Shown here piece after piece: positions 49,527 to 59,508 of a stretch of 64,000 nt of DNA. Below the pieces are notes generated by a model, which did not search any database, was not told the origin of the DNA, and saw nothing but the letters and a program-made list of their open reading frames with translations. The translations under genes were made by a program, and so were the position numbers. Source of the DNA: Azospirillum sp. TSO35-2 (GTDB lineage Bacteria > Pseudomonadota > Alphaproteobacteria > Azospirillales > Azospirillaceae); NCBI RefSeq assembly GCF_003116095.1, contig NZ_LGRA01000008.1, forward strand, positions 911,689 through 975,688. Reading direction: 5' to 3'. Position 1 is the first letter of the stretch; each line of letters begins with the position of its first letter.

Positions 49527-50249
49527 TCAACGCTCCATCGGCGTGGCGAGGCGTCCGCGCAGGACGATGTCGAATTCATAGCCGAGCGCCCACACCGGCT
49601 CGGTCACGTCGATCGAGAAGCGGGAGATCAGCAGCTCGCGCGCGCCCTCCGGCACGCCGTTGTAGATCGGGTCGAGCGGCAGCAGCGGGTCGCCCGGGAA
49701 ATACATCTGGGTGACCAGCCGGGTCAGGAAGGACGGCCCGAACAGCGAGAAATGGATGTGCGCCGGGCGCCACGCGTTGTGGTGGTTGCCCCAGGGATAG
49801 GCGCCGGGCTTGATCGTGGTGAAGCGGTAGCGGCCTTCCGCGTCGGTGATGCAGCGGCCGGCGCCGAAGAAGTTCGGGTCGAGCGGCGCGTCGTGCTGGT
49901 CCCAGCGGTGGACGTAGCGGCCGCAGGCGTTGGCCTGCCAGATCTCCAGCAGCGTGTGCGGCACCGGCCGGCCGCTCTCGTCCAGCACGCGGCCGGTGAC
50001 GATGATGCGCTCGCCGACCGGCTCGCCGTTGACGCGGCCGTTCTTGGTCAGGTCGCTGTCCAGCGCGTCGACGCTGTCATGGCCGAACACCGGGCCGGTG
50101 CGGACCGACAGGCACTGCTTCATCGGGATCAGCGGCTTGCGCGGCGAGCGCAGGACCGTCGACTTGTAGAGCGGCGACAGGTAGGGCGGGTGCTGCGCCC
50201 AGTCGCGGGGCCCGAAATCGGCCTCCGCCTCGCGAACGACACTGTCCAT
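49527..50249 (-). CDS. pcaH: Protocatechuate 3,4-dioxygenase beta subunit
   Basis: The 240-aa catalytic, Fe(III)-binding chain. The intradiol dioxygenase core is HTLLEIWQANACGRYVHRWD, and the iron ligands are expected in the Tyr at GRYVHRW and Tyr/His of YPWGNHHNAWRPAHIHFSL. AAGGAGG lies 10 nt before the ATG at 50249. A 17-bp inverted repeat sits 65 bp upstream, in the only sizeable gap between consecutive genes apart from the pcaF-pcaD repeat gap. Confidence 0.96.
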   Translation of the reverse strand: MDSVVREAEADFGPRDWAQHPPYLSPLYKSTVLRSPRKPLIPMKQCLSVRTGPVFGHDSVDALDSDLTKNGRVNGEPVGERIIVTGRVLDESGRPVPHTLLEIWQANACGRYVHRWDQHDAPLDPNFFGAGRCITDAEGRYRFTTIKPGAYPWGNHHNAWRPAHIHFSLFGPSFLTRLVTQMYFPGDPLLPLDPIYNGVPEGARELLISRFSIDVTEPVWALGYEFDIVLRGRLATPMER

Positions 50250-50313
50250 CTCGGGACGCCTCCTTGGGGGAATGGGTGGTGAGTCCAGCCTTGAACGGCC
50301 TGTTGAAACCATT

Positions 50314-50330
50314 ATGGACCCATGGTCCAT
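50314..50330. promoter_or_regulatory. Inverted repeat upstream of pcaH
   Basis: ATGGACC-CAT-GGTCCAT has perfect 7-nt arms with a 3-nt spacer. A related imperfect copy (TGGACC-N5-GGTTCA) lies at about 50352-50368. The position, 65 bp before pcaH inside the 129-nt pcaB-pcaH gap, suggests an internal regulated promoter for pcaHG. Confidence 0.5.
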
Positions 50331-50378
50331 TTCCGTGAAACGCAAAGACTGGACCGCGATGGTTCACTCTGCGGATGG

Positions 50379-51761
50379 TCAGTCGCGCTGACGCTGGCCC
50401 GGTCGACCGTGGCGGTGGTCCGTCAGCGCACGGTCGATGAAGTGCCCGGCCGATCCAATGTAGCGCAGCGGGTCGAACAGCCGGTCGAGGCCATCGCCGC
50501 CCAGCGCCTGCATCACCTCGGCGTCCTCGGCCAGCACGTCGCGCAGCGGACGGGCGGCCTCGGCGGCGCGGCGGCTGGCGTCGGCGACGCGGGCATGGGC
50601 GGCCATGCGGCCCATGCGCTCGCCCAGCGCCATGGTGACGGCTTCGGCCAGGATCAGGCCGCGGGTCAGGTCGAGGTTGGCGCGCATCCGCTCGGCGTCC
50701 ACCGTCAGGCCGGCGATGGTTTCGCGGGCGTGGCGCGCGGCGCCGGCGACGATGCGGGCGAGGTCGGGCAGCGCCTGCCATTCGGCGTGCCAGCCGCCGA
50801 GGCCGCGTTCATGCTCCTGCACCTGGGCGGCGAGCAGCCCGCCGACCAGCGCCGGGGCGCGCACCGCCGCCGACAGCAGCACGGCGCAGGACACCGGGTT
50901 GCGCTTGTGCGGCATGGTGGAGGAGCCGCCGCGGCCGGGGCCGCTGGGCTCGAACGCCTCGGCGACCTCCATCTGCATCATCAGCGAAATGTCGCGCCCC
51001 AGCGTGCCGAGCGTGCCGGCGAGGATGCCCAGCGCGGCGGCCAGCTCGGTGATGCGGTCGCGGCTGGCGTGCCAGGGCAGGGCGGGCAGCGGCAAATCCA
51101 GCTCCGCCGCCAGCGCCTCGGCCACCCGCGGCCCGGCGTCGCCCAGCGCCGCCAGCGTGCCGGCGGCCCCACCGAACTGCAAGGCCAGCCGGGCGCGCGC
51201 CGCCGCCAGACGCTGGCGGTCGCGGCCCAGCGCGTCGAGCCAGCCGGCCGCCTTCAGCCCGAAGGTCGTCGGCAGGGCGTGCTGCAACCAGGTGCGGGCG
51301 ACCATCGGCGTGGCGCGGTGGCGGTCGGCGAGGGCGGCCAGCCCGTCGGCGAGGCCCGCCAGATCGGCGTCCAGCCCGTCGATGAAGCGGCGCAGTTGCA
51401 GCACCAGCCCGCTGTCCATCGCGTCCTGGCTGGTGGCGCCCCAATGGACGAAGCGCGAGGCTTCCTCGTCGGCGTCCTTCACGCTGCGGGTCAGGTGCTT
51501 GACCAGCGGGATGGCGGTGTTGCCGGCCAGCGCCGCCTCCGCCCCCAGTGCGTCGAGGTCGTAGAGATCCGCCCGGCAGGCCGCCGCGATCGCCGGAACC
51601 GCGCGGGACGGGATGACGCCGACCGCCGCCTCCGCCCGCGCCAGCGCCGCCTCGAAATCCAGCATGCCCTGCAGGCGCGCCGTCGGGGTGAACGCCGCGG
51701 CCGCCACGTCGGAGCCGAAGAGCGGGTCGAGCAGCGGGTCGGCGTGGCGGATCTCGCTCAT
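50379..51761 (-). CDS. pcaB: 3-carboxy-cis,cis-muconate cycloisomerase
   Basis: A 460-aa member of the fumarase/argininosuccinate lyase superfamily that lactonises carboxymuconate to gamma-carboxymuconolactone. The superfamily signature GGSSTMPHKRNPVS is intact, with VHWGATSQDAMDSG earlier. The C-terminus (RHGRPGQRQRD) is a basic tail. It starts 3 nt after pcaC. Full length for the family. Confidence 0.95.
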   Translation of the reverse strand: MSEIRHADPLLDPLFGSDVAAAAFTPTARLQGMLDFEAALARAEAAVGVIPSRAVPAIAAACRADLYDLDALGAEAALAGNTAIPLVKHLTRSVKDADEEASRFVHWGATSQDAMDSGLVLQLRRFIDGLDADLAGLADGLAALADRHRATPMVARTWLQHALPTTFGLKAAGWLDALGRDRQRLAAARARLALQFGGAAGTLAALGDAGPRVAEALAAELDLPLPALPWHASRDRITELAAALGILAGTLGTLGRDISLMMQMEVAEAFEPSGPGRGGSSTMPHKRNPVSCAVLLSAAVRAPALVGGLLAAQVQEHERGLGGWHAEWQALPDLARIVAGAARHARETIAGLTVDAERMRANLDLTRGLILAEAVTMALGERMGRMAAHARVADASRRAAEAARPLRDVLAEDAEVMQALGGDGLDRLFDPLRYIGSAGHFIDRALTDHRHGRPGQRQRD

Positions 51762-51764
51762 CGG

Positions 51765-52196
51765 TCAGCCCTTTGCGCTGTTGGCCGCGTCTTCGGCGTC
51801 CATCTCGTCATAGACGCCGCGGGCCAGCGCGACGGCGTGGTTGGCGGCGGGGATGCCGGCGTAGACGGCGGCCTGGAGCAGGATCTCCTTCACCTCGTCG
51901 CGGGTGACGCCGGTGTTGCGGGTGGCGCGGATGTGCAGCTTCAGCTCGCCGTCCTTGCCCAGCGCCGCCAGCATGGCGATGGTCAGCATGCTGCGGGTGC
52001 GGATGTCCAGCCCCGGCCGGGTCCAGATGTTGCCCCAGGCGGTCTTGGTGATGAACTCCTGGAAATCGGCGTCGAACGCGGTGGCACGCTCCAGCGAGCG
52101 GTCGACATGGGCGTCGCCCAGCACCGACCGGCGCACCGCCATGCCGCGGTCGTAGAGGTCCTTGTCCAGCATCTCGGTGCCCAGCATCTCGGTCAT
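51765..52196 (-). CDS. pcaC: 4-carboxymuconolactone decarboxylase
   Basis: A 143-aa CMD-family enzyme converting gamma-carboxymuconolactone to beta-ketoadipate enol-lactone. Family features: the FITKTAWGNIWTRPGLDIRT block, the helix RSMLTIAMLAALG, and EVKEILLQAAVYAGIPAAN. The ATG overlaps the pcaD stop (ATGA). The stand-alone form; some bacteria fuse it to PcaD. Confidence 0.95.
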   Translation of the reverse strand: MTEMLGTEMLDKDLYDRGMAVRRSVLGDAHVDRSLERATAFDADFQEFITKTAWGNIWTRPGLDIRTRSMLTIAMLAALGKDGELKLHIRATRNTGVTRDEVKEILLQAAVYAGIPAANHAVALARGVYDEMDAEDAANSAKG

Positions 52197-52993
52197 GGCA
52201 GATCCTTCAGGAAACCGTCGATCAGGGCGGCCAGCTCCGCCGGCTTCTCGACGCCGGGGATGTGGGCGGCGCCCGGCAGCACGGCAAGGCGGGCGCCGGG
52301 GATGCCGTCGGCCAGTTCGCGGGCCAGGGCCGGCGGGGTCGCCACGTCCTCCTCGCCGACGATCACCAGGGTCGGGGCGGCGATGCCGGCGTTGGCGGCG
52401 CGCAGGTCGGCGTCGCGGATCGCCATGGAGCAGCCGATGTAGCCATCCTCGGTCGTCCGCCCGACCATGGCGACATAGCCGCGGATCTGGTCGGGCCGCT
52501 CGGCACGGAACCGCTCGGTGAACCAGCGCGCCATGACGCCGTCGGCGATGGCGGCCATGCCGCGGGCGCGGATCGCCGCGATGCGGTCGGCCCAGATCGA
52601 CGGCGGACCGATCACCCCGGCGGTGTCGCACAGGATCAGGCCATGGAGGCGCTGCGGCGCCGTGACGGCGAGGCGCTGCGCCATCATGCCGCCGATCGAC
52701 AGGCCGCAGACATGGGCCCGCGCGATGCCGAGCGCGTCGAGCAGCGCCACGGCGTCGCCGGCCAGCGTGTCCATGCTGTAGCCGGCCTCCTCCGTCACCG
52801 GGGTGACCTCGGTCAGGCCATGGCCGCGCATGTCGTAGCGCAGGACGCGGTAGCGCTGGGACAGGTGCGGGACGACGGCGTCCCAGATCTGGAAGCTGGT
52901 GCCGATGGAGTTGGCGAACAGCAGCACCGGCGCGCCGGCGGGGCCGGTCAGGTCGTAATGGACGGTGATGCCGGCGGCTTCGATGAAGGGCAT
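52193..52993 (-). CDS. pcaD: 3-oxoadipate enol-lactonase
   Basis: A 266-aa alpha/beta hydrolase that opens beta-ketoadipate enol-lactone to beta-ketoadipate. The nucleophile elbow is CGLSIGGMMAQ, the oxyanion region NSIGTSFQIWD, the acid in GEEDVATP and the catalytic His in GAAHIPGVEKP. ATG 52993 fits the conserved N-terminus (MPFIEAAGITVHYDL). The upstream 174-nt gap to pcaF holds a repeat element. Confidence 0.95.
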   Translation of the reverse strand: MPFIEAAGITVHYDLTGPAGAPVLLFANSIGTSFQIWDAVVPHLSQRYRVLRYDMRGHGLTEVTPVTEEAGYSMDTLAGDAVALLDALGIARAHVCGLSIGGMMAQRLAVTAPQRLHGLILCDTAGVIGPPSIWADRIAAIRARGMAAIADGVMARWFTERFRAERPDQIRGYVAMVGRTTEDGYIGCSMAIRDADLRAANAGIAAPTLVIVGEEDVATPPALARELADGIPGARLAVLPGAAHIPGVEKPAELAALIDGFLKDLP

Positions 52994-53042
52994 GGGATTC
53001 TTCCGCCTTTGGTGGTTGTGACGGTGGCGTGTCGGCTGACGG

Positions 53043-53152
53043 TGCCCCGTCCCCGACCCTCCCCCGCTTCGCGGGAGAGGGAGTTGAGTGCAAGGGCGGC
53101 GGAGTTCCCTCTCCCACCAAAGGTGGGGGAGGGTTAGGGAGGGGGCATTCGG
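53043..53152. repeat. Dispersed GC-rich palindromic repeat, family A copy 4
   Basis: Sits between pcaF and pcaD. Contains CCCTCCCCCGCTTCGCGGGA, then the 18-mer GGCGGAGTTCCCTCTCCC shared with the copy at 1232-1409, and the shared 20-mer GGGGGAGGGTTAGGGAGGGG. It occupies most of the only gap in the pcaIJFDCB run. Confidence 0.75.
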
Positions 53153-53167
53153 AATGCCCGGGTCAGG

Positions 53168-54367
<1,200 letters not shown>

Positions 54368-54373
54368 GGTGTC

Positions 54374-55192
54374 TTACCCCTCTCCGCCGCCGGCGGACTG
54401 GCCGTGGGCGGCCGCGGTGCGGGCCTGGAGATCGCGCAGCGCCGCCAGCGCCGCGGCGTCCGGGATCGCGGTGGTCGTCAGGTTGGGCGAGACCTTCAGG
54501 TCCCAGCCGGTGGCCTCTTTGACCTGCTCCACCGTCACGCCGGGGTGGATGCTGGTCAGGGTCAGCTCGCGCGTCACCGGGTCGGGCGTCAGGATGCCGA
54601 GGTCGGTGATGACCGCGGTCGGGCCGCCGCCGGTGATCCCCGCCTTCTCGCGCGCGTCGCCGCCGTCGAGGAAGCCGGCCGAGGTGACGAAGGAGAGCTT
54701 GTCGACGAAGGCCTTCCGGCTCTGCTTCAGGACGATGAAGACCTCCTTGGCCTGGGCGGCGATCTCCGGCGCGCCGCCGGCGCCGGGCAGCCGGACCTTC
54801 GGCGCGTCGTAGGGGCCGATCACCGTCGTGTTGATGTTGGCGAAGCGGTCGACCTGCGCCGCCCCCAGGAAGCCGACGTCGATCCGCCCGCCCTGCAGCC
54901 AGTAGCGGAAGATCTCCGGCGTGCTGACCACGGTGTCGGCGGTCAGCGCCAAGTCGCCGTCGCCGATCGACAGCGGCAGCACCGTCGGCTTGGCGCCGAT
55001 CGGACCGGATTCATAGATCAGCACCACGTCGGGCGCGTGGGTCAGCCGGGCGAGGTTGGCGGCGGTGGAGGGCAGGCCGATGCCGACGAAGCAGACCGTG
55101 CCGTCCTTCAGCAGGCGGCTGGCCGCCACCGTCATGATCTCGGTCGCGGTGAAATCGGGCGTTTCAGTGGCGGTATCGGGGGTGGTGGTCAT
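54374..55192 (-). CDS. pcaJ: 3-oxoadipate CoA-transferase subunit B
   Basis: The 272-aa beta subunit that, with PcaI, moves CoA from succinyl-CoA to beta-ketoadipate. The catalytic Glu is in the family block VLIYESGPIG, with VCFVGIGLPSTAANLA before it and SAGFLDGG later. The long-type CoA-transferase length matches the 286-aa partner. Its ATG overlaps the pcaI stop by one base (TGATG). Confidence 0.93.
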   Translation of the reverse strand: MTTTPDTATETPDFTATEIMTVAASRLLKDGTVCFVGIGLPSTAANLARLTHAPDVVLIYESGPIGAKPTVLPLSIGDGDLALTADTVVSTPEIFRYWLQGGRIDVGFLGAAQVDRFANINTTVIGPYDAPKVRLPGAGGAPEIAAQAKEVFIVLKQSRKAFVDKLSFVTSAGFLDGGDAREKAGITGGGPTAVITDLGILTPDPVTRELTLTSIHPGVTVEQVKEATGWDLKVSPNLTTTAIPDAAALAALRDLQARTAAAHGQSAGGGEG

Positions 55193-56052
55193 CACACGGC
55201 CTCCTTCATGCTTTCGGCCAGCACGCGGCGGAAGCCGTCGAAATCGTCGGTGTCCAGCACATGGCGCTGCATCCAGTCGCGGAACGTCTCGCGCGAGCGG
55301 GCGACCGGGTCCCAGGCCTTGTAGAAGCGGTTGTCGCGCTCCGAATAGCCCTGGGCGTAGGACGGATAGGCGCCGCCGGGGACGGGACAGACGGCGGACA
55401 GCGCCCAGGTCGGCAGCACGCAGGCGTTGGTCGGCGCCTCCAGGTCGTCGACGACCTCCTCCACCGTGACGATGGAGCGCTTGGCGGCCAGCACCGCCTC
55501 CTTCTGGACGCCCAGGATGCCCCACAGCAGCACGTTGCCGCGGCGGTCGGCCTTCTGGGCGTGGATCACCGTCACGTCGGGGCGCACCGACGGGATCGCC
55601 GCCAGCTTTTCCCCGGTGAAGGGGCATTCGATGAAGCGGATGTTCGGGTTGACCTTCGGCAGGTCGGACCCGGTGTAGCCGCGCAGCAGCGCGAAGGGCA
55701 GGTTGGACGCGCCGGCGACATAGGCGTTGGCCATGCCGGCGTGGCTGTGCTCCTCGATGGCGAGTTTGTGCGGCCATTCTCCTTCGACCGCGTCGCGGAA
55801 GCGGTGCAGCGAGCCGACGCCGGGGTTGCCGCCCCAGGAGAAGATCAGCTTGTCGGCACAGCCCATGCCGATCAACTGGTCATAGATCAGGTCCGGCGTC
55901 ATGCGGACCAGGGTCAGGCCGCGCCGGCCCTGGCGGATGATCTCGTGCCCGGCGGCGTGGGGAATGAGATGGGTGAACCCTTCCAGGGCGACCGTGTCAC
56001 CATCGTGCACGAGGCTCGCCACCGCCTCGCGCAAGGGCGTGATCTGCGCCAT
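55192..56052 (-). CDS. pcaI: 3-oxoadipate CoA-transferase subunit A
   Basis: The 286-aa alpha subunit and first gene of the pca cluster. Family blocks: HDGDTVALEGFTHLIPHAAGHEI, LIFSWGGNPGVGSLHRFRDA and IIRQGRRGLTLVRMTPD. It is the long (GctA-like) form of CoA-transferase subunit A. GGGAGGT lies before the ATG at 56052. It is divergent from an ABC transporter, with candidate operators between. Confidence 0.93.
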   Translation of the reverse strand: MAQITPLREAVASLVHDGDTVALEGFTHLIPHAAGHEIIRQGRRGLTLVRMTPDLIYDQLIGMGCADKLIFSWGGNPGVGSLHRFRDAVEGEWPHKLAIEEHSHAGMANAYVAGASNLPFALLRGYTGSDLPKVNPNIRFIECPFTGEKLAAIPSVRPDVTVIHAQKADRRGNVLLWGILGVQKEAVLAAKRSIVTVEEVVDDLEAPTNACVLPTWALSAVCPVPGGAYPSYAQGYSERDNRFYKAWDPVARSRETFRDWMQRHVLDTDDFDGFRRVLAESMKEAV

Positions 56053-56151
56053 ATGACCTCCCGAATGTGCGAAGAGCGCACTGAAATCCTGCTTTGCGCA
56101 CAGATTGAACGCGGGCCCAGCAAAGTGTCAAGGGCGAAAAAGCTCATGTTC

Positions 56152-56166
56152 GTTCGTTATTCGCCC
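56152..56166. promoter_or_regulatory. PcaR-like box in the pca/transporter divergent promoter
   Basis: GTTCGTTATTCGCCC matches 12 of 15 bases of the Pseudomonas putida PcaR (IclR-type) target GTTCGATAATCGCAC as I remember it. It lies 100 bp upstream of pcaI and 227 bp upstream of the transporter gene. The cognate regulator is not encoded next to it. Confidence 0.4.
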
Positions 56167-56263
56167 ATATTGCGGCGCAACATAAGGCGCAGGCAAGGAT
56201 TTTGCCACGCCGACACCAATACATTTCTGCAAAATCAAAGTGATAGCGAGGGAGATGCCGGAA

Positions 56264-56278
56264 GGGCGAATATCGCCC
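56264..56278. promoter_or_regulatory. 15-bp palindrome in the pca/transporter divergent promoter
   Basis: GGGCGA-ATA-TCGCCC is a perfect inverted repeat and shares the CGA..ATCGC centre with the box at 56152. A third partial match (AAATATCGCAC) lies at about 56288-56298. Together they suggest two or three operator sites for one regulator. The rest of this 340-nt gap shows no gene. Confidence 0.5.
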
Positions 56279-56392
56279 TCAAAGACAAATATCGCACTTG
56301 ACGGTTCGGTTATCCCTCAGTACGTTTGACGGAACACTGAACGACCGGGGCCGCAGTCCCGGCACGCCTTAACATCACATCGGGGAGGGACA

Positions 56393-57577
56393 ATGACGAG
56401 GACTCTGCGCAACGCGCTGCTGGGTGCGGCGTTCGGTCTGGCGCTGACGGCCGGTTCGGCCGGTGCGGCGACCATCAAGGTCGGCGTCGTGGCGCCCTTC
56501 TCCGGCCCCTTCGCCCTGGTCGGCAAGACCTTCAAGGAGGCGATCGAGGTCTATCAGGCCGAACACGGCAAGACCGTCGGCAACGACACGGTCGAGTTCG
56601 TCTACAAGGACCTCGACCAAGCCAACCCGGCGCAAAGCAAGGCGCTGTCGCAGGAGCTGATCGTCAAGGAGAAGGTCGGCTACCTCGCCGGCTATTTCTT
56701 CACCCCCGACGCGCTGGCCGTCGCCCCGCTGATCGACGAGGCGAACATCCCCTGCGTGATCTTCAACGCCGCCACCTCGGCCATCACCGAGAAGTCGCCG
56801 CGCTACGTCCGCACCTCCTTCACCCTGTGGCAGAACACGGTGCCGCTGGCCGAATACATGGCCAAGCAGGGGATCAAGAAGGTGGTGACCGCGGTCAGCG
56901 ACTACGGCCCCGGCATCGACGGCGAGACGGCGTTCAAGGCGACCTTCGAGAAGAACGGCGGCACGGTGGTCGACACCATCCGCATGCCGCTGAAGTCCAA
57001 CGACTTCGCCCCCTTCATGCAGCGCATCAAGGACGCCGGCGCCGAGGCGATCTACGCCTTCCTGCCGGCTGGCCCGACCACGCTGGCCTTCGCCAAGTCC
57101 TTCAGCGACAACGGCCTGAAGGCCGCCGGCATCAAGTTCTTCGGCCCCGGCGACATCACCCAGGAACCGGACCTGCCGGCGCTGGGCGACGCGGCGCTGG
57201 GCATCACCACGACCTTCAACTACAGCCGCGTCCACGATTCGGCGATGAACAAGGCGTTCCTGGCCAAGCACAAGGAGATGTTCGGGTCGACCGACACCGT
57301 CACCTTCACTTCGGTCGGCGCCTATGACGGCGCGCACGTCATCTACCAGATGATCAAGAACACCGGCGGCAAGTCCGACGGCGCCAAGGCGGTGGAGTCG
57401 GTCAAGGGCATGAGCTGGGAAAGCCCGCGCGGGCCCCTGACCATCGACCCGAACAGCCGCCACGTCACCCAGACCATCTATCTGCGCACGGTGGAACCGG
57501 TCGACGGCAAGCTGGAGAATGTCGAGAAGGCCGCCTTCGCCAACCAGCCGGACTACGGCTACAAGGTCGGAAAATAG
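56393..57577 (+). CDS. Liv-type ABC substrate-binding protein, probably for an aromatic acid
   Basis: A 394-aa periplasmic Peripla_BP_6 protein. Signal peptide 1-25, with a likely cut after GSAGA. The mature start TIKVGVVAPFSGPFALVG and VSDYGPGIDGETAF are typical. GGGAGGGA precedes ATG 56393. It heads a complete five-gene transporter divergent from the pca operon, so protocatechuate, a hydroxybenzoate or a related aromatic acid is the likely ligand. The family itself also covers amino acids and amides. Confidence 0.88.
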   Translation: MTRTLRNALLGAAFGLALTAGSAGAATIKVGVVAPFSGPFALVGKTFKEAIEVYQAEHGKTVGNDTVEFVYKDLDQANPAQSKALSQELIVKEKVGYLAGYFFTPDALAVAPLIDEANIPCVIFNAATSAITEKSPRYVRTSFTLWQNTVPLAEYMAKQGIKKVVTAVSDYGPGIDGETAFKATFEKNGGTVVDTIRMPLKSNDFAPFMQRIKDAGAEAIYAFLPAGPTTLAFAKSFSDNGLKAAGIKFFGPGDITQEPDLPALGDAALGITTTFNYSRVHDSAMNKAFLAKHKEMFGSTDTVTFTSVGAYDGAHVIYQMIKNTGGKSDGAKAVESVKGMSWESPRGPLTIDPNSRHVTQTIYLRTVEPVDGKLENVEKAAFANQPDYGYKVGK

Positions 57578-57619
57578 GGCAGCAACAGCCACCGCAACCA
57601 GGGCAGGCGGACGCGCATC

Positions 57620-58489
57620 ATGGAAACCATCTTCGGGATCGCCGTGGACGGCATCGCCTACGGCATGATCCTCTTCATCATCTCCGTCGGCCTGTCGGTG
57701 ACGCTGGGGCTGATGCGGGTGGTCAATCTGGCGCATGGCGCCTTCGCCATGGTCGGCGGCTATGTCGCCTCCTACGCGGCGCAGGCCGCCGGGCTGCCCT
57801 ACGCGGCGGCCCTGGTGGTGGCGGTGGTGCTGACCGTGGTGGCGACGCTGCCGCTGGAGCGGCTGCTGTACCGCCGCATCTACGGCTCCGCCAACGAGCT
57901 GAACCAGGTGCTGCTGACCATCGGCCTGACTTTCGTCATCGTCGCCGGCGTCAACTACCTGTTCGGCCCGACGCTGAAGCGCATCCCGCTGCCCGACCTG
58001 CTGCTTGGCACCGTGTCGCTGGGGCCGAAGGCGATCCCGGCGCACCGCGCCTTCGTGATCGGCGCCGGCGCGCTGACGCTGCTCGGGCTGTGGTGGTTGC
58101 TGGAGCGCACCGACTTCGGCATCCGGCTGCGCGCGGCGGTCGACGATCCGGCGATGGCGGCGGCGCTGGGCATCCGCACCGAGCGTCTCTATCTGGCGAC
58201 CTTCGCGCTCGGCACCGGGCTGGCGGCGCTGGGCGGCGTGCTGGGGGCGGAACTGCTGCCGCTGGAGCCCTATTACGCCATCCGCTACATCGTGCTGTTC
58301 CTGGCGGTGGTCGCCGTCGGCGGGGCGGGCAGCATCTTCGGCTCGGCGGCGGCGGCGCTGGCGCTGGGCATCGTCGACACGGCGGGCAAGTACCTGATCC
58401 CGAACTTCGGCGAGTTCTTCTTCTACGCCGCCCTCATCCTGATCCTGTTCCGCTGGCCGCACGGCTTCTTCAAGGGGAGGACGGCATGA
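57620..58489 (+). CDS. Liv-type ABC permease (LivH-like), pca-linked transporter
   Basis: A 289-aa inner-membrane permease with about eight helices. It has IAVDGIAYGMILFIISVGLSV at the N-terminus and the ATPase-coupling loop GIRLRAAVDDPAMAAALGI. It lies 42 nt after the binding-protein gene; the next permease overlaps by 4 nt (ATGA). Confidence 0.92.
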   Translation: METIFGIAVDGIAYGMILFIISVGLSVTLGLMRVVNLAHGAFAMVGGYVASYAAQAAGLPYAAALVVAVVLTVVATLPLERLLYRRIYGSANELNQVLLTIGLTFVIVAGVNYLFGPTLKRIPLPDLLLGTVSLGPKAIPAHRAFVIGAGALTLLGLWWLLERTDFGIRLRAAVDDPAMAAALGIRTERLYLATFALGTGLAALGGVLGAELLPLEPYYAIRYIVLFLAVVAVGGAGSIFGSAAAALALGIVDTAGKYLIPNFGEFFFYAALILILFRWPHGFFKGRTA

Positions 58490-59508
58490 CCACCATGGCC
58501 GACCACAGCGCTCCCGAGACAACCACCCCCGGCAATACCCTCATGACGACCCGACGCGGCATCGACTGGATCGGCATTCCCGTGGTCGCCGCCGTCGGGC
58601 TGGCCGCCTATTGGCTGCTGCCGGACGATCTCGGCCTGCTGACCCGCATCCTGTCGTCGGCGCTGTTCGTGCTGTCGCTCGACCTCGTGCTCGGCTATGG
58701 CGGGATCGCGACGCTGGGGCAGGCGGCCATGTTCGGCGCCGGTGCCTACGCCGCCGGCATCGCCGCGGTCAACTGGGTCGCCGACCCCTTCGCCCTGCTG
58801 GCGGTCGGCGGCGTCGCCGGCGGGCTGGTGGCGCTGGCGACCGGCGCCCTGATCCTGCACGCCCGTGGCCTGACCCTGCTGATGCTGACCATCGCGGTGG
58901 CGCAGATCGTCCAGGAGGTCGCCAACAAGGCGCGCGACTGGACCGGCGGCAGCGACGGCCTGTCGGGCATCGAGCCGGCGCCGGTGCTGGGGATGTTCCG
59001 CTTCGACATGTATGGCCGCACCTCGTACCTGTTCGCGCTGGCGGTGCTGGTGGTGGCGCTGGTGGTGGCGCGGCGGATCGTGCGCTCGCCCTTCGGCCTC
59101 GCCTGCCGCGGCGTGAAGGAGGACCCGTTGCGGGTGTCGGCCATCGGCGGCTCGCCGAAGCTCTATCTGGTGGCGCTCTACGGCGTGGCCGGGGTGTTCG
59201 CCGGGGTGGCGGGCGGGCTGACCGCGGTGACCAGCGGCATCGTCGGGCTGGACAGCGTCGGCTTCTCCTGGTCGGCGGAGGCGCTGGTCATGCTGGTGCT
59301 GGGCGGCACCGGCCGGCTCTACGGCGCGGTGATCGGCACCGCCGCCTTCATGGGCATCCACCACATCCTGGCCGCCAGCGACCCGTTCCATTGGATGGCC
59401 TTCATCGGCCTGTTCCTGATCGGCATCGTCCTGTTCCTGCCGGGCGGCATCGCCTCGGGCGTGGAGCGGCTGGTGGGACTGGTTCGCGGCAAGGAGGATC
59501 GGGCATGA
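58486..59508 (+). CDS. Liv-type ABC permease (LivM-like), pca-linked transporter
   Basis: A 340-aa permease with about ten helices. The LivM hallmark appears as LVLGYGGIATLGQAAMFGAG. The coupling loop is FGLACRGVKEDPLRVSAIGG. The N-terminal 25 residues are hydrophilic, so a later in-frame ATG (MTTRRGIDW) is also possible. The ATG at 58486 overlaps the preceding stop, which favours this start. Confidence 0.92.
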   Translation: MTTMADHSAPETTTPGNTLMTTRRGIDWIGIPVVAAVGLAAYWLLPDDLGLLTRILSSALFVLSLDLVLGYGGIATLGQAAMFGAGAYAAGIAAVNWVADPFALLAVGGVAGGLVALATGALILHARGLTLLMLTIAVAQIVQEVANKARDWTGGSDGLSGIEPAPVLGMFRFDMYGRTSYLFALAVLVVALVVARRIVRSPFGLACRGVKEDPLRVSAIGGSPKLYLVALYGVAGVFAGVAGGLTAVTSGIVGLDSVGFSWSAEALVMLVLGGTGRLYGAVIGTAAFMGIHHILAASDPFHWMAFIGLFLIGIVLFLPGGIASGVERLVGLVRGKEDRA

